Shown piece after piece: positions 11,251-24,000 of a stretch of 64,000 nucleotides of DNA. The position numbers were made by a program, and so were the translations under genes. Origin of the DNA: Clavulina sp. PMI_390. Lineage: Eukaryota > Basidiomycota > Agaricomycetes > Cantharellales > Hydnaceae. The first letter of the stretch is position 1; each line of letters starts with the position of its first letter. Location: assembly GCA_015039315.1 (NCBI GenBank), contig WIDE01000121.1, positions 32,067 to 96,066 on the forward strand, read 5' to 3'. Under the pieces are notes generated by a model that was not told the DNA's origin, ran no database searches, and worked only from the letters and a program-made list of their open reading frames with translations.

Positions 11251-11655
11251 CTGATTATTATTGAGACATTTGCAAAATAGATTTAGCAACTTCAAGCAGT
11301 ATGGGGGCTTCTATATACCTACCGCGTCATGAATGTAGCGGGTTGACAATGAGGAAATATACCCTTAAAGGAAATGGTGTTTGAGGTCTCAAGGCAGTGT
11401 TTGGCAGGCTGCAGGCGCTTCACAATACAAATGGGAATTTGCAAACAACATTCATTTTCTCCACCAATACCTATCTCCTAGAACCATGCCAGCTCTACTT
11501 CATTGGGAACAAGACGGAGAGGGACCCGCTTTGCACGCTTGGAAGTTTGTCCGACCTGTTCATTAGGTAAAAGCAAATTGCTTCAAGGTCAGAGACCGGA
11601 CCATCCCGAAACGACGAGATGAATGTACTGCCATGGCCAATAGCGTATGGACCCA
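11251..11655. other. Intergenic between tandem BTB genes
   Basis: Presumed promoter of the mosaic BTB gene; nothing specific seen. Confidence 0.4.
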
Positions 11656-12507
11656 CTAGGACGGTTCGGCACCTTGAACCTCTTCCTGGACAGCGCCGTC
11701 CAGAATCTTGCCGATTCTCGGCAGTGCATCTTTCTGATACGAAATGAACCCACGATGGCAAGCCTCGCACACTTGATTGCGACGCATACCAGCGAGGACA
11801 TTTGAAGTATACTGTTCTCCTTTCCAAGGATCTTCCTGCCACTCTTCGAGCTGCATCTTTGTAAAATCCGAGATTCCCCCATGAGCCCAGCACAGCGGAC
11901 CTTTGGAGACCCAATGGGTCTTTCCAGCGAGCGCTTTGGCGGAACCGACTGCTTGCTCTGCAATTCGCTGCAGGCGCGCAACAGCTCGAGCGCTGATAAC
12001 GTCAAGTTCAGGCATTCCTTCTGCTGATGAGAAGATTCCGAGGCCACTAGTAATGACCCTTCTACAGGCGTTCTTTCTCTCGTCATTTCTCTTGAACCGT
12101 ACAGCAAGGGCCCATGCGCGAAGTGGATGAAGAGTTGATAAGAATAACTCGACGACGCGGTCGATTGTGTAGTTTGACATCTGCAGTTTGTCTACTGCTG
12201 TCATGAACTTGATACCCTCCTCGAGGGATTCAAGCTTGGGAATAGGCGTAAGAGAGTAGATAGCACGAAGTATTGCATTTAGAGTGGCACTGTCCTCAGT
12301 CATACGCAGCTCTCGTAGTCGTTCAGGCGAGTCCACATTGTTACTAGACGTCAGAGCCTCGGGGGGAAATGGAAGGGTCGTGAGATCATCGAAAAAGTTA
12401 GAACAGCGCCGCAGTACGACGGAATCGACTCGAAATTCGAGGTCATCAGTCGAGTGGAGGACGATATCACCGTCCGCAAACGACACAATTGAACTCTGGG
12501 TGCTCAT
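11656..12507 (-). CDS. BTB/POZ-domain protein (tandem cluster copy)
   Basis: Single-exon gene of 283 residues starting MSTQSSIVSF, matching MSTESSIVSF of the 7968 copy; an ATG seven codons upstream is less likely. BTB part with FADGDIVLHSTDDLEFRV and LRRCSNFFDDL, middle helices (LHPLRAWALAVRF), C-terminal GPLCWAHGG and VCEAC. The last 80 codons are nearly identical in DNA to the mosaic copy at 10606. First gene of the five-gene minus-strand cluster. Function by family only. Confidence 0.85.
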   Translation of the reverse strand: MSTQSSIVSFADGDIVLHSTDDLEFRVDSVVLRRCSNFFDDLTTLPFPPEALTSSNNVDSPERLRELRMTEDSATLNAILRAIYSLTPIPKLESLEEGIKFMTAVDKLQMSNYTIDRVVELFLSTLHPLRAWALAVRFKRNDERKNACRRVITSGLGIFSSAEGMPELDVISARAVARLQRIAEQAVGSAKALAGKTHWVSKGPLCWAHGGISDFTKMQLEEWQEDPWKGEQYTSNVLAGMRRNQVCEACHRGFISYQKDALPRIGKILDGAVQEEVQGAEPS

Positions 12508-13479
12508 CCTAAAAGACAGTTCATGCAATTGGGTTACCCTGCCTATGGAATTCGACGGCTCGACGAGCGGAACTGTACGAACCAGTCAAGTGCTTCGCTT
12601 CAATGGTCGGATAACGAAGGCTGTGCAAGAGGACGAAGGCAGTGTCCTCAGGATGGCGGCCAAGAGGCAAACACAGTATCTCTAACGCAAACGCTGCTCA
12701 TCAAAGGTCAACGCTACCACACAACGCTGTTGTCACACAAGGCTAATCAATTTCTGATTAGATTTCATTCCTAGCAATCAAGAAGACAATGGTACTATTA
12801 CAAGGGGCAGTGATCATGAGAAGCGGGATCCTCGGAAGCGAAGAAAGAAAAAGGAGACAGGCAGAGATGGCGAACAAATGCAAGAGTCAGAGAAAAGTGA
12901 ATATCCGGACTGATAGGCGAGATGTAAGATATAACCCAGAATAACAAGAGACGAGAGGCAAGACAGAGGAGAGACGGAGAGTCAACGAGAGGGCAGTCAA
13001 AAGCAGGAGGCGAGATGACGTTGGTGAAAGAGGAAAAAAAAAGTCGGCGACAATGAACGAATGCGGAAAGGGTCGGGCCCTACAATTACGACGGAGGTGG
13101 GGGATAAGGTTGAGAGTCTAGGAAATGCGTGTGGATGGCGGTGTTACAGACAGCTCGTACTGTCAAGTACGAGCAGTGGGGAGAAGGTCGGAAGGCGGCG
13201 CGGAAACGCAATGAATGGACGAGAGTGTATATGTGTTGAGGTGGGGAATATACGAGGATCTTGAACGATTCCAATGCAGTGTAGATGGATGACTATGCGG
13301 GGAATATTGCATGTAGTAGATGGCGTGACGACAGGAGGCAAGGTGAGGAGAGGCAGATGTGAAAGAAGGCTTGAATAAGGATAGCCGCAACACACGCTGA
13401 GAGGAGGAAATGAGATGAAGGGACACGAGAGGAGATGGAGCAGAACGATATCGGACTGAGAAGACAGAGGCTTGTCTCT
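12508..13479. other. Intergenic, BTB promoter and cdc24 3' flank
   Basis: From about 12780 to 13450 the plus strand is strongly purine-rich, so the cdc24 transcript would have a pyrimidine-rich 3' UTR. No gene was seen. Confidence 0.45.
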
Positions 13480-16400
13480 CTACTGCACGTAGAGAGCAAG
13501 CGTTGTCAGCCCAGTGTCCAATGCCATCGTCACATCCTCATCCGACCCAATGGAGATATAATCCCCTTCATCATCCACATACTTGATCTTGAGCATTGCA
13601 TCTGGTGCCCGATCACCTCCACACAGCTTGATCTTCTTGTGTACCTTCTCTGCCAGGTCATCGTACGTCACATCCCGTGGGACGGCAATCATGAACAAGT
13701 CCGTCTTGTAATGCACCTTGATCTTGACAGGCGGCTGGCCTGCCACGGTGATAGGCGTGATAGGCGAGACCGCAGCAGAAACATGCTGGCTCGCTACGCT
13801 GCCCTTCTTCTGGTGCTGCTGATACCCGTACGCTCCCGGGGGCGCAGTAGGTGCCTTTGTCCCTTGCCTTAGCACCGATCCCACGTTCGAGTCGCTAGAC
13901 CCATATGGCGTGAGTGGGCTGATCGTGCCGCCATGCTGATCATTCCCAGACGATGCAGAGCTATCGTGCGAGGCCCCCGAGAACTGCGAGCTGCCGCTTC
14001 CACGCTTGTTGGTACCGCCATTGCTCGTATCGCCCTCAACAGTAGTCATGGACGCCGTCGAGCTCCACTCGCCAACCGTGCTGGAAGCAGCGATGCTCCC
14101 GCTGACACTGCGAACCGTGCTCGATGTGCTCCCATAGCGCATCGGCGGCTGGTTCGGAAGTGGTGGCGCACCTTGACCATATGGTCCACGCGGCATGGCA
14201 GCCTGCGCAGGTGTACTCGTCGCCCGTGTTCGCGGCATGCCTTGCTGCTGCTGCTGTTGATATTGCTGAGGCATGGGTCCAGTGGGCGTCTGCCTCCCAT
14301 TCGACATAGGAGTCGTCGCTGCCCTCGCACGCGCCAGTGCAATCTCATGTGCGTCTTGCTCCTGCTCAGAGTAAGCATCAGCCAAACGCACCGAGCTGAA
14401 CTGGGAGCGGAGCCCTGGGCGCTGCTGCTGAGGCCCTGGCCCACCACCAGGTGTCATGGGGTACTGGCCCGAAGGGGTGATGCGCCCACCAAGTGCGCTG
14501 GTCGAGCGGGGATAGCGCTGGCCGCGAAGCGTCGCCTCATCCACAGGCGTGCCTCGGACAGGCGATCGGTCATCGTCATCAAACATGGCACCCCCAGGGC
14601 TTCGTGACGACGCATAGGCGTTATTGAGGTCGGCATCACCAAGGAAGCGCGACAGATCCTTGGAGCGGGTAGGGCCACCAGACGTGCTCGAGATGGATGG
14701 CCCACGTGTATGAGGATAACCCATGGCAGGGCCCGCAGAGAGTGGACCACGATCCATCTGGGGGAGCTGAGAATCGCTATGGTTCGATGGTGGCTGCGAA
14801 TAATGGAGCCTCGAAGCCGACATGGGTGTGTTCCCAGTATTGGGACCCATATACGAGTGACTGTGATGAGGCATGGGCGGCATGCCCATCGAGGTCACAT
14901 TCGGCGTCGATCCACCACCAGCAGACATGGACAAGCTGCTCATACTTGGGCGGCTGACAAGGCTGCCCGTGCTGGACGTGCGGTCGAGCTGCAACTGCAT
15001 CATGCGCTGCTCCTCCTTCTCGCGCTTGCGCTGGGCCTTCTGGGCCTTATGCTTCTCAAGCTCAGTGCGCACCAGCTCGTTAATCGTGCCCTCCCATCGC
15101 TTCATCACCTCCTCCGAACGACACTTGAGCGTGAAGAACTCCAGACCCTCGTCGCCGCGCCACCACACCTCGACGGCATAGTAACCAATGTCCTTGTCCA
15201 TCTGCGCGACTGCCTTGGTGACGTTGGAGAGGAAGATCCGACCCTTGAGCAACAGTGGCGTCGTCTTCTTGCGCGCCGCGGCAGATTTGTCCATGTACGC
15301 AGGCACCGCGGCTGTCGAGTTCTTCTTGCTCAGGATAGAGCTCTTCTTCGATGTGACACTGCTACGGTCGCCTGCCATATCAGTGCTTTCCTTGCAACAC
15401 AGAATGATACGCTCGAAGAGGAAGACGTGATAGTCGCGGTCAACCTCGCTCTTCGTCACTGTGAACAACTCATCGAGTCGTAGTGATCCGAAGCCCGCAA
15501 TCGCGTGCCCCTTCCAGTCGACCACGCGACGCTCAAGGTTCTTCAGCGTCACGTAGTTATCGGACGCAAGGTTCGCCTCGTTCATGCGGGCTGCAATACG
15601 CTTCGCAGCTGCGAGACCATCGGAAAGCTCATTGTAATGCTCCCAGGAAGGCTCGCAGTATTTTTGGAGCGTCTGATCAATCAAACCAAAATCGGGTCGT
15701 AAATCAGTGGATCTGACCCTGGATTACTGCAAGATCATGACTTACCTCAAGCAACAAAGGGTACTTGGTAATCCGCTGCACAGGCTTAATTAAAAAGGCC
15801 TGGAGTTCCGTCTTGGCCTGCAGTGCCGGATTTGCAGGCTGCTCGTCGTCATGGCATGGCAAAATGTTTTGAAAATCAAGTGGGAATGGATGCCAGGGGC
15901 AAGAGAGATCCAGAGCGCGAGAGAAAAGGTCGAGGCCGGGATTATACACGCGAGGAAACGAGGCAGGGGCGTGCGCGCGCGGGCCGGCATGTCGTAACGG
16001 GGCGATGGATGGGGGAAAGGATCGACCGTCGAATTGTTGTGAGACGTTGCCACATCGCGGCACGTTTGAATTCGATGTGGAGGCGACAGGGAAACAGCAG
16101 TGGTGGGCGGGAGCAGACGATGATAGTGGTGCGTCGTAGGCGAAATGACGTGGGATAGGGTGGGGTTGGTAGCGGTAGTGGAATGAAGGATCAACGCGCG
16201 GCGAAGGACGGGACGGTGATCCAAAGACGATTCATCGGCACGGAACGCGAAGAGCGAACGAAGCACGGGGCGTGGACGGCCGACGACACAAGTAGAAGAG
16301 AAGCGAGAATGACCGAGTATCCCAGGTGATCGAAGAAGATTCCGGGAGGAAGATGCGGGGGTCGTAGTTATTGTCGTATTGGCGATTGCAAAATGTGGGA

Positions 16401-18589
16401 GTGGCGAGCACGCGAGCAATAGAAATCCACCAGATAGAGAGAAAAGCAAGGGCCCATGCAATACCACGACAAAAACAAGAGGGGAAATAAGAATGGAGTC
16501 GTCAGTAATTGCTTTCCCAATTTCATGATTCATCGCGCAAAAAACAAAATACGATAAAAGAAAAAGCTGAAATGAGTGCTCCAGGCGTTCATCATGGAAC
16601 CCAGAGGCGGGGATAGGCTGGTCATTCATGAAGGATCATGGAATGACATGATCGAGCGAGGGGCTTTCGCTCGGATTAATCTTCATCAGAAGCGAGAGTC
16701 CGATAGACTCTGTGCACATGCGATGACAGCCACACACAAGGTCGATCCCCCCGCGCATCATCCGCAACTGGGCCCGACACGAGGAACAGCGAAGATGCAA
16801 AAGCAAAATGGAACATCTCCCGCCCAAAAGGTGTTCCCGCAAGTTGCCGACGGGCCGAATCATTTCATTGTTCGAGCCCAGCCAGTTATGGGTTGCAAGG
16901 GGCAAGCCCTCCAGCCTCCCCTCGCTCTCTCAAATTAGGCTGGGCGGAACACGGGACGCCAAGATAGGCGGTGGTGACAGATAGATAACCGATCACAAAC
17001 ATAGGGGGAAAGAACTACGCACCATTAGCTCTTCGGCATACTCGATGGCGAGGTCGCTCGCGGTTGCAAAGTTGGCGCAGAACGGCTCGTAGGCCGAGAA
17101 CATGCCTTCCTATAAATGGTAATACCACGAAAAGTGAAGTGGCACACGACGCCACACAATCGCATGACATGACAGGGTCGATCAGACGGAGCGGAGCCAA
17201 AGTCAGCATGATACACATAGGAGAAAGGAATAGCAGCAGTTGCCACGGAACATGCGGCAAAAAAAATACAGTAACAGCAGCACGTACGTTAGCGACAAAG
17301 ACGTTGCCCCAGCGCTGGTTGGGCCATTTCTGCTCAGCAGTTTGCTCGAGCACGATAGAGAAACGACGCTGCATATCGAGCAGCTCATTAATGTTCATGA
17401 AAATGTTGTGGATGAGGGTGGGCGAGCAGATGTTCTGCTGTCGGAGTTGCATTGCAAAGTCCTACAGATTGGTAACATGTCCTCGTTGTCAGCCCTGGAC
17501 TGTCAAAATGGAGCGCGATCGAAGGCAAGGAAGGGAAAAGGGCCTGCTACCCGCCGCGGATCGCGGCCCGCGCACACGACCCTCTCAACCAGCGGGAGCC
17601 AGAAGAAAGAAGAAAAAGAAGAGCAATCTCAGATGTGGACGCCACACATACCTGGAGGACCTGCAGATCGTTGACAAAGTTACGTTCGCTTTCGACAAGC
17701 TCGGCGGCTGCCTTTTTGCGGCTGGACCACTTTCTCCTGGCAGCCTCGTCCAAGCCTTCGAGCTCTTCGTCATCTTCCATTTCCGGCTCTTCGATGACAG
17801 CCTCTTCATCGAAGCAGTCTTCTGGGATACGGTCGATGAGGAACTGGACGGTGCTCATCACCTAATCAGGCAATGATCGAGGTGACGACGGGGGGTAGGA
17901 GTCATCAGTAAAAGGCTAGATGTAACGAGGAGGGGCCAGAGCACTAAAAGCAAACAAACCTTGACGAAGCCATTCATGTTGCGCGGACCAGCCGTCAGGA
18001 TGAGGTCGCCGATGGTGAACAGCTCGGGCATGTTCATCCATTCAGGGACCTCCCGGTTGAGTTTTGTGAGAGCGATGATAACTTTAGCAGTACATTGCTT
18101 GGCGAATTTGGGATCTTGGGCATTAAAGTCCCGTGGGTCGACGTTGAGATTGGTGACTTTGTACTGCGAGGGGATGGGGAGGGAGTTGAGGAGGAAGACG
18201 AGGGGGGAACCAAGGCAGAGGACATCCCACAGGGTCTGGACAGGGTCTGAGGAACGGCGCTGGGCGTTAGACATGCCATCGTTCATGCGAGATGGCGCGG
18301 TGGATGTAGAGGGGTCTGAGGAGGTCGAGCCTGATGGCCCAGCGGTCGCGGGGGTGGTTGTGTTGTCAGCAGGGGCGTCGCGCTCGATGGCGGTTCTGCG
18401 GGCGAGTTCAAAGTATGGCGCAAACTCGCGCAGACGCTGCAGACGCGATGTGATCGCTAGACATTGCTGGTAGAGAGGGACATTTTGTGATCCCTGTTTC
18501 TTTAGATTGTTCGTGGCAGGCCCGAGTTCTGCCTGGGCGAGGATAACAGAGGGCGCAGGGGACGCAGTAGACTTCTTCCTAGTTGCCAT
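13480..18589 (-). CDS. cdc24: Cdc24-type Rho guanine nucleotide exchange factor (CH-DH-PH-PB1)
   Basis: Activates Cdc42-type GTPases at sites of polarised growth. Six exons join in frame: 18589-17960, 17861-17652, 17461-17288, 17109-17023, 15838-15746 and 15672-13480, giving 1128 residues. A calponin-homology (Cdc24-CH) domain lies at about 40-205. The DH domain runs from AAELVESERNFVNDLQVLQ through LIKPVQRITKYPLLLE (about 250-430). A PH domain (DELFTVTKSEVDRDYHVFLF) lies at about 455-620. A long disordered Ser/Pro/Gln-rich region with a short poly-Gln follows. A C-terminal PB1 domain (KIKVHYKTDLFMI...YVDDEGDYISIGSDED) occupies about the last 85 residues and would bind a Bem1-like scaffold. 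Intron 4 (15839-17022) is exceptional, see the separate entry. Start MATRKKSTASP chosen because the CH domain follows directly. Confidence 0.93.
15839..17022 (-). other. 1184-nt cdc24 intron with giant AG exclusion zone
   Basis: The donor follows EELM (ATG|GTGCGT at 17022) and the acceptor is GAGCAG before codons for PANPALQAKTEL; both sides are phase 0. The other cdc24 introns are 73-190 nt. On the minus strand a perfect TACTGAC lies at 16507-16501. From there to the acceptor no AG occurs (16511 to 15844 contains no CT on the plus strand, 668 nt). By the known logic of AG exclusion zones this marks a distant branch point, about 663 nt from the 3' splice site. Confidence 0.75.
16501..16507 (-). 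promoter_or_regulatory. Predicted distant branch site TACTGAC
   Basis: Exact match to the fungal branch consensus. The last upstream AG lies about 10 nt before the branch A (16502). Confidence 0.6.
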
Positions 18590-21082
18590 TATGGGTCTGG
18601 ACGCTGTAGCATGCGCTGGTAAGTGGGTGCGCAGAGGGTGGTTGTGGTGCGGGCAAGGAGGAAGGGGAGAGGACGGATGGAGAGAAGGCGTGTGGTGGGT
18701 TGTTTGGCCCTGCTTTCTTTGATAGGCTGATCGCGGTGTCGTGTGTACTGCCCAGGTAATCAGTCCGACCACGAAATTATTGTTCTGGTCTCTTCTTCTC
18801 CTTGTGACTCGCTCACGAGGTTCAGGAGGTTTGTGTTGCGAAAGGGGAAGGCAGGCAGAGCTGTCAATTGTGTGTGGCGGAAAGCTATCAGCTCCTGAGC
18901 GACGAAGAGCTGCTCTCAGCCTCTCACAAAGGCCGACAAAAGCCAGCCAGCGCGTTGATGCCGTTACACGACGACGGGGCTGCTCGTCAGCCAAGATGTC
19001 CGGTTATAGACCCCCTCCGATCTTCCCTGCCATCGCACATTGCGTGTTTCTCTCCCGCCGCATGCCCCGCCGCCGCTGTTGTCGCATCCCATACACATCA
19101 GATCATATATGCCTTTGCTTCATGTCCAAGCAACTGGTAGTAATCTATGTATTTTCTGCAGACATTCACTAGTTATCTTTTTTTATTTCCTTTCCCCCCT
19201 TCACTTCTTTTCCCCTCACCTCCCCCACACTTCCACATTTTTTTTTTTTGCTTCCGTAAACTTTTGAATATTTTCATTGCTGTCTGACCTCGAGGCGCTG
19301 AATTCGAGACGGACTTTTTGCCGATGTCAACGCGCCTCCATTCAGTTTCATAGCAATTCAATCGATCGGGGCACTATATTACAGTTCTAGGCGCCGTTGG
19401 TTCTGTGGCTGGGCAGCTCCCTTTCTTCCAAAGGATGCAACATTTTTAGAACACCTTCAGTCCCAAGCCGGCCATCTTCCCGGTAACAAACTATCTCCTC
19501 CCTTGAGTAGTAGAGGTTTCCTCAAGAGGAGAGCGCCTCTGCCGTGCAGGCCCAGTCTCGATTGAGTTGCGGGAGTCTCCGATAGCCGACTATCTACCGC
19601 ACGCTGACAGGCACAAGGGACACACATAACACGCGCGACCTTAAACCCTCTTGATAATCAAAACTAAATGACATAAATTCATGGAACCTATTCCGCCTTG
19701 ATCACCTGGACCGTCCCCCTCCCCTTAGCGAGATTAGAGAGAGATCGGGCCATTATCTACAAGGGGTAATGAGATTCAGATTTACCATGATACAGATGAC
19801 ATGTTTCAGTCATCGTGTCTCGGCCGTGTAGAGATTCTTTTTGAGTTGAGAGGAAAAAGAAATAAAAGAAAAAAGAAAATTAATCCCCGAGGCCCCACTT
19901 TGCTTCTGTCGCGTAGATCTGGGCAGGTAGGTGGGGGAGGGACTCAATAGTGGCATATCTCCGTGTCCGTGCATGGCCATCGACGGACAGACAGTTGTTC
20001 CATCACCTTCTGTACGAGAAGAGGATAATCCTGAGACAATTCTTCGTTCGTTATGCCGGAACTATCCATCAGCCATGACATCATCGACAAGTCTTTCCCA
20101 GACCTTTTCTCCTCAGGAGCGCGAAGGAGCGTGAAAAATGCCACGCGAAACACCCCTATCGATCGATCGAACGAGCGCGCGCAAGGGCCAGGAGAAATTG
20201 CTCCTGTGCATGGGCTCATACCCATAGCTCGGTCTGGAACTCTCCACAAGAAAACTCCACCTCATGAGCATCGAGAAATAAATCCACACTCCATTCATGA
20301 GCATGTGTCAACTCATTGTAAGGATGGATTAACAATATGATGGAGGAGATGGACGCAAGACGGAGCGAAGGTTGTCAATAAAACTCGACTCCACTACTTG
20401 TCATCCGACGCACCCAACCAGCAAGCGATTGCATCCGCTCAGCTCCCCGTATATACCTTTATCACCGATTAGAAGCCTGACTTATTGTTTTAGCGCTTCT
20501 TTTTGATCTCATTCGGCTCGATTCATCCATCATCTTTTTTGGAGCCAAGGCTAGTACGCATCATTTTTCCGAAGGGCTTCGATCACATGCAGTCGAACGA
20601 TTCCATCAATCTGACGGAGGGCGCGGGTATATCTCACTAGCAGAAAAAGAAAAGAAAGAAACGAGAAAAAAGCAGAATCAAATGACCAGGGATGTATACG
20701 CAGTATACTACCACAAGACAGATGTAAAACGAATCAGGAAAGACAGAATACTACAAGGGTGCAACCAATACCAACTATTAGTACTGAGAAAGCCACTGGC
20801 TACATATGCAACCCCGTGGGTAGGTAAGGTAATAGCTATATCAAGAGACCAAGAGAGAGGAAGGAGAGAGCGGGGGAAGGAAACATAAAGCCAGAGATGA
20901 TAGTGTCATTGAGGGGAACGAAAGAGAATGTTCAGGGGACCTTGATAAAGCTATTTGGAGTGTATGATACCATCAAAATGAAAAAGAGAGGCAGACGTGA
21001 TGCATTGAGACTATCAGACATGGAGACTAAAAGCATTAGAGTAGGGAGACACGAATGAGGGGAGGAATGCGACAGTATTTGT
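18590..21082. other. Intergenic between RhoGAP and cdc24 genes
   Basis: About 2.5 kb holding the cdc24 promoter and 5' UTR and the 3' UTR of the RhoGAP gene. A pyrimidine tract (plus strand, about 19173-19260) includes a run of T. No other gene was supported. Confidence 0.5.
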
Positions 21083-24000
21083 TCAGCGCGTTGAAGACGT
21101 GAAGGCGTCGGGAATGGGTGCTCGCGTCTTTTTGGGGCTGGTGGGGGACCTCCCTCCAGCTTGAGATTGTGACTGCGACTCGAACATTCGGCGTGCGTCT
21201 CTCACAGTCCCATCAGGAATTGCACTTGCATTCAATATTGCCTCGCTCAGCTTCCGTGTGGGTGCCCGTTGCGTTGGAGAAGTGGGTACTGACGTCAAGT
21301 TGACGGTGGCAGAGGAAGATGAAGGAGTGGACTTTGGGGAAGGTGCTGTCACCGTCGCCGTGCTTGCCACGCTGACTGGAGACGGCACGCTGCTCGTGGG
21401 GGTCGCCTTGGCTGGGGAGGTCGGCATCGACTTTGAGCTGGCAATGGGCACCGAAGAAAATGGTGTCACTGTCGCTGCGCTAGCAGCACTAAGAGGCGAC
21501 GATAAGCTACCAGAGTTGTTGACACTGATAGTTGGCGAGATATGCGCCGCGGCGAGGACGCTACTTGTCCAGTCATCCTCGCCGCTCGTACTGGGCGCAG
21601 ACGCGCCAATGCTGAGGAGCGGACTGTTACTAGCACTCGTAGCTGCAGCCTTGGTAGAAGATTCGGCAGATCTCCCACCCGACGATGAAGGTCTACCTGT
21701 CGCGGTGTTGACACTCAGGGACCCTGAAGCGTCTCCCGTCCTGCTCCAGTGCTTCTTGCGAACAACGGGACTACCCCCACTGAGCGATGGGCGTGGTGCA
21801 CGACCGTCGTTCTCATCTGTCGCACCGGGGACTTGCAGCGTCAGCCCATGAGACTTGGAGACGGGGGTGACCCCCACTGTGGCTGGTGATGTGGGCTGTT
21901 GCTGTTGCAACATCGCAAGTGCGTCGATCGCTCGTTGCATGGGGTAGTTCGTACTGGATGAGGTAGTGTAAGACGACGGGGGAGCTGCGCTTCGAGTAAC
22001 ATTTCCGCTGCGTGCGCCGGGCTCGTCGAACATGGAGAGCGACAATGGAGCGAAAGTGGAGAACGCAGGAAGTGTTCCAGAGCGGCGGCGGCGCACTGAC
22101 TCTGGCTCTTCTTGAGCATTCACCTTGGCAGAGAATGATGCAACTGATGAAGAGGCCTTGAGATCAGGTTTACTCCTAGCAGCTGTAGCTCTATCCACAT
22201 CTAACGATGTCGAGCCGCCTCGAAATAAGTCGGCAATTGGAGTCTTACTCCTGGCGGGAAGCCCTCCACTCGAACCGTCAGACGACGACCCGCTCGCTGC
22301 AAGTGAGGTCTTGGAAGCACCACGGTTGTCACTGCCGCTTGCCATACCGGACGTGGAGGTCGATGCATGGACTAACTGAATAGCAGTCGTCCCAGTGAGA
22401 GACAGTAACTGCTCACTCCAGCTTTGCCGCTTGCTGCTTCGACCGCTGGCAGTCTTGGAGCTTCCGGTCCCGCTCCATCGTTTTGACGACCCGCTCGCAA
22501 CGGACCACCGCTTATTCAAGGTGATGGTGCTACCAGAATCACGCGAGGGCAACTGAGGGGTTGCCGTGGAGTCGGAGCCGTGGCTTGAGCTGGGTAGGGA
22601 TGGTCGCGGCCGTGGCGAAAGTGGCTGAGCGCCATTCCCAGATGATGACGAGATCCGGGAAGAGGATGAGGTTGGAGAGGTAAGGAGATCCCCTAAGCTG
22701 CCACCTGGTATGATCATGCTGAGATGGGGTGGGCGATTGCGCTCCTCCTCCATCTGACGCTGGAGCTCGAGTGGAGTCGAGATTAACGCCTTGAGGTTTC
22801 CAACAGAACCTTTCCGCATCCGGGAAGGCAGAGTCCCTGTGGGTCCACCTCCGGCCGCGGCGACAAACTCGGTTTTGTCGAACTTTGGCGTTGGAGGAAA
22901 GAATGACGATGAGCGGCGAGACAGCTTGCCAGGACCCGGGGACGGTGCTGGACTCGCCGGCATCTTGGTACGTCTTGTAGGTGTTGTTGGTGTACTCCCA
23001 TAGTCGTTGGTTGAAGTATTACCTCGGGAACGAGAGGACGCGCCAAGCATCATGGATCCAATGGCTCGCAGAGTGGATTGTGTTCGAGTCCTTGGGCCGG
23101 ACGAGTCATTCTCCTCTTCGTCGAGAGTGTCCATCGTCACCTCACTTGCCACGCTGTCCTGACTCTCCCGTTGTTCCTTCCATGGAACAGATGATACTGT
23201 ATTCCCGGTGAAATCAAAGGCATTGGAGAGATTTAACGGGAGCTGCGGAGCAGAGTTTGAAATCGTAGCATATTTCGCTGACGATTTACCCTTGCTACCT
23301 GCCCAACCGGTGGCCACATTATGGGATGAACTATGAGGAGAAGATGGGGAGGAAGATGTCGTCGTGCTGGCACTGGAAGATGGGACGGTGGATGAAGCAA
23401 AAGACGTGGAAGTAGATGGAGTGGGGGAATGGATCAATGAAGGTCCCGGAAGAGGAACAAGGATTGGAGTAACTGAGCCAGGCGGAATCCGACCAAAAGA
23501 CTCGTTCCGCCTCCGCATATTTTCAAATTGCAGCAATTTCATGTCAGACAATGATCGCTGATGGGCGATGCTAGCACTGACGGGAGGCGGTGTTCTGTGA
23601 GCCCTGGGCGCGGTGACGTCGAACATGTCCTCGCTGCGGTCAGAGATGGATTCGTCATATCCGCTCACACTATCCCTATCATCGGCACTGTCAGAAGTTG
23701 AGTCTACCTGTGACGACCGTGAAGGCAATGGTGGTGGTTCGGAGACGAAGAGGTGATCTTGGTGCTCCACAACCAGTTTGAGGAACCGTGATGGAGCACC
23801 AAGCGTCGCGGGAAAGACGGTGAGGAGATTGCCAAGTGGCATCAAGTTTACCTTGTGATGTTCATCTGTCTTTCTGAGAACTCTGCACATTTCGTACAGC
23901 ACCGACCTGTTCTCATCGGGAAGTTGCCACAAGATACGATGAACTCGATCAATCTCGTCGGCCGAGAATGTGGAGGAAGGTAGTTGACCAGAGGGGTTTG

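Noticed and set aside
13933..14607. 224-residue open frame on the plus strand
   Set aside because: It is antisense to the low-complexity part of cdc24; composition follows the coding strand.
15790..16629. 279-residue open frame on the minus strand
   Set aside because: It lies inside the long cdc24 intron, has no domain, and is open because the tract lacks AG (hence TAG) altogether.
19173..19260. T-rich tract as a possible transposon poly-A tail
   Set aside because: No target-site duplication or reverse-transcriptase remnants nearby; more likely a pyrimidine-rich promoter element of cdc24.
21258..21851. 197-residue plus-strand open frame
   Set aside because: Antisense shadow of the Ser/Thr-rich tail of the RhoGAP protein.
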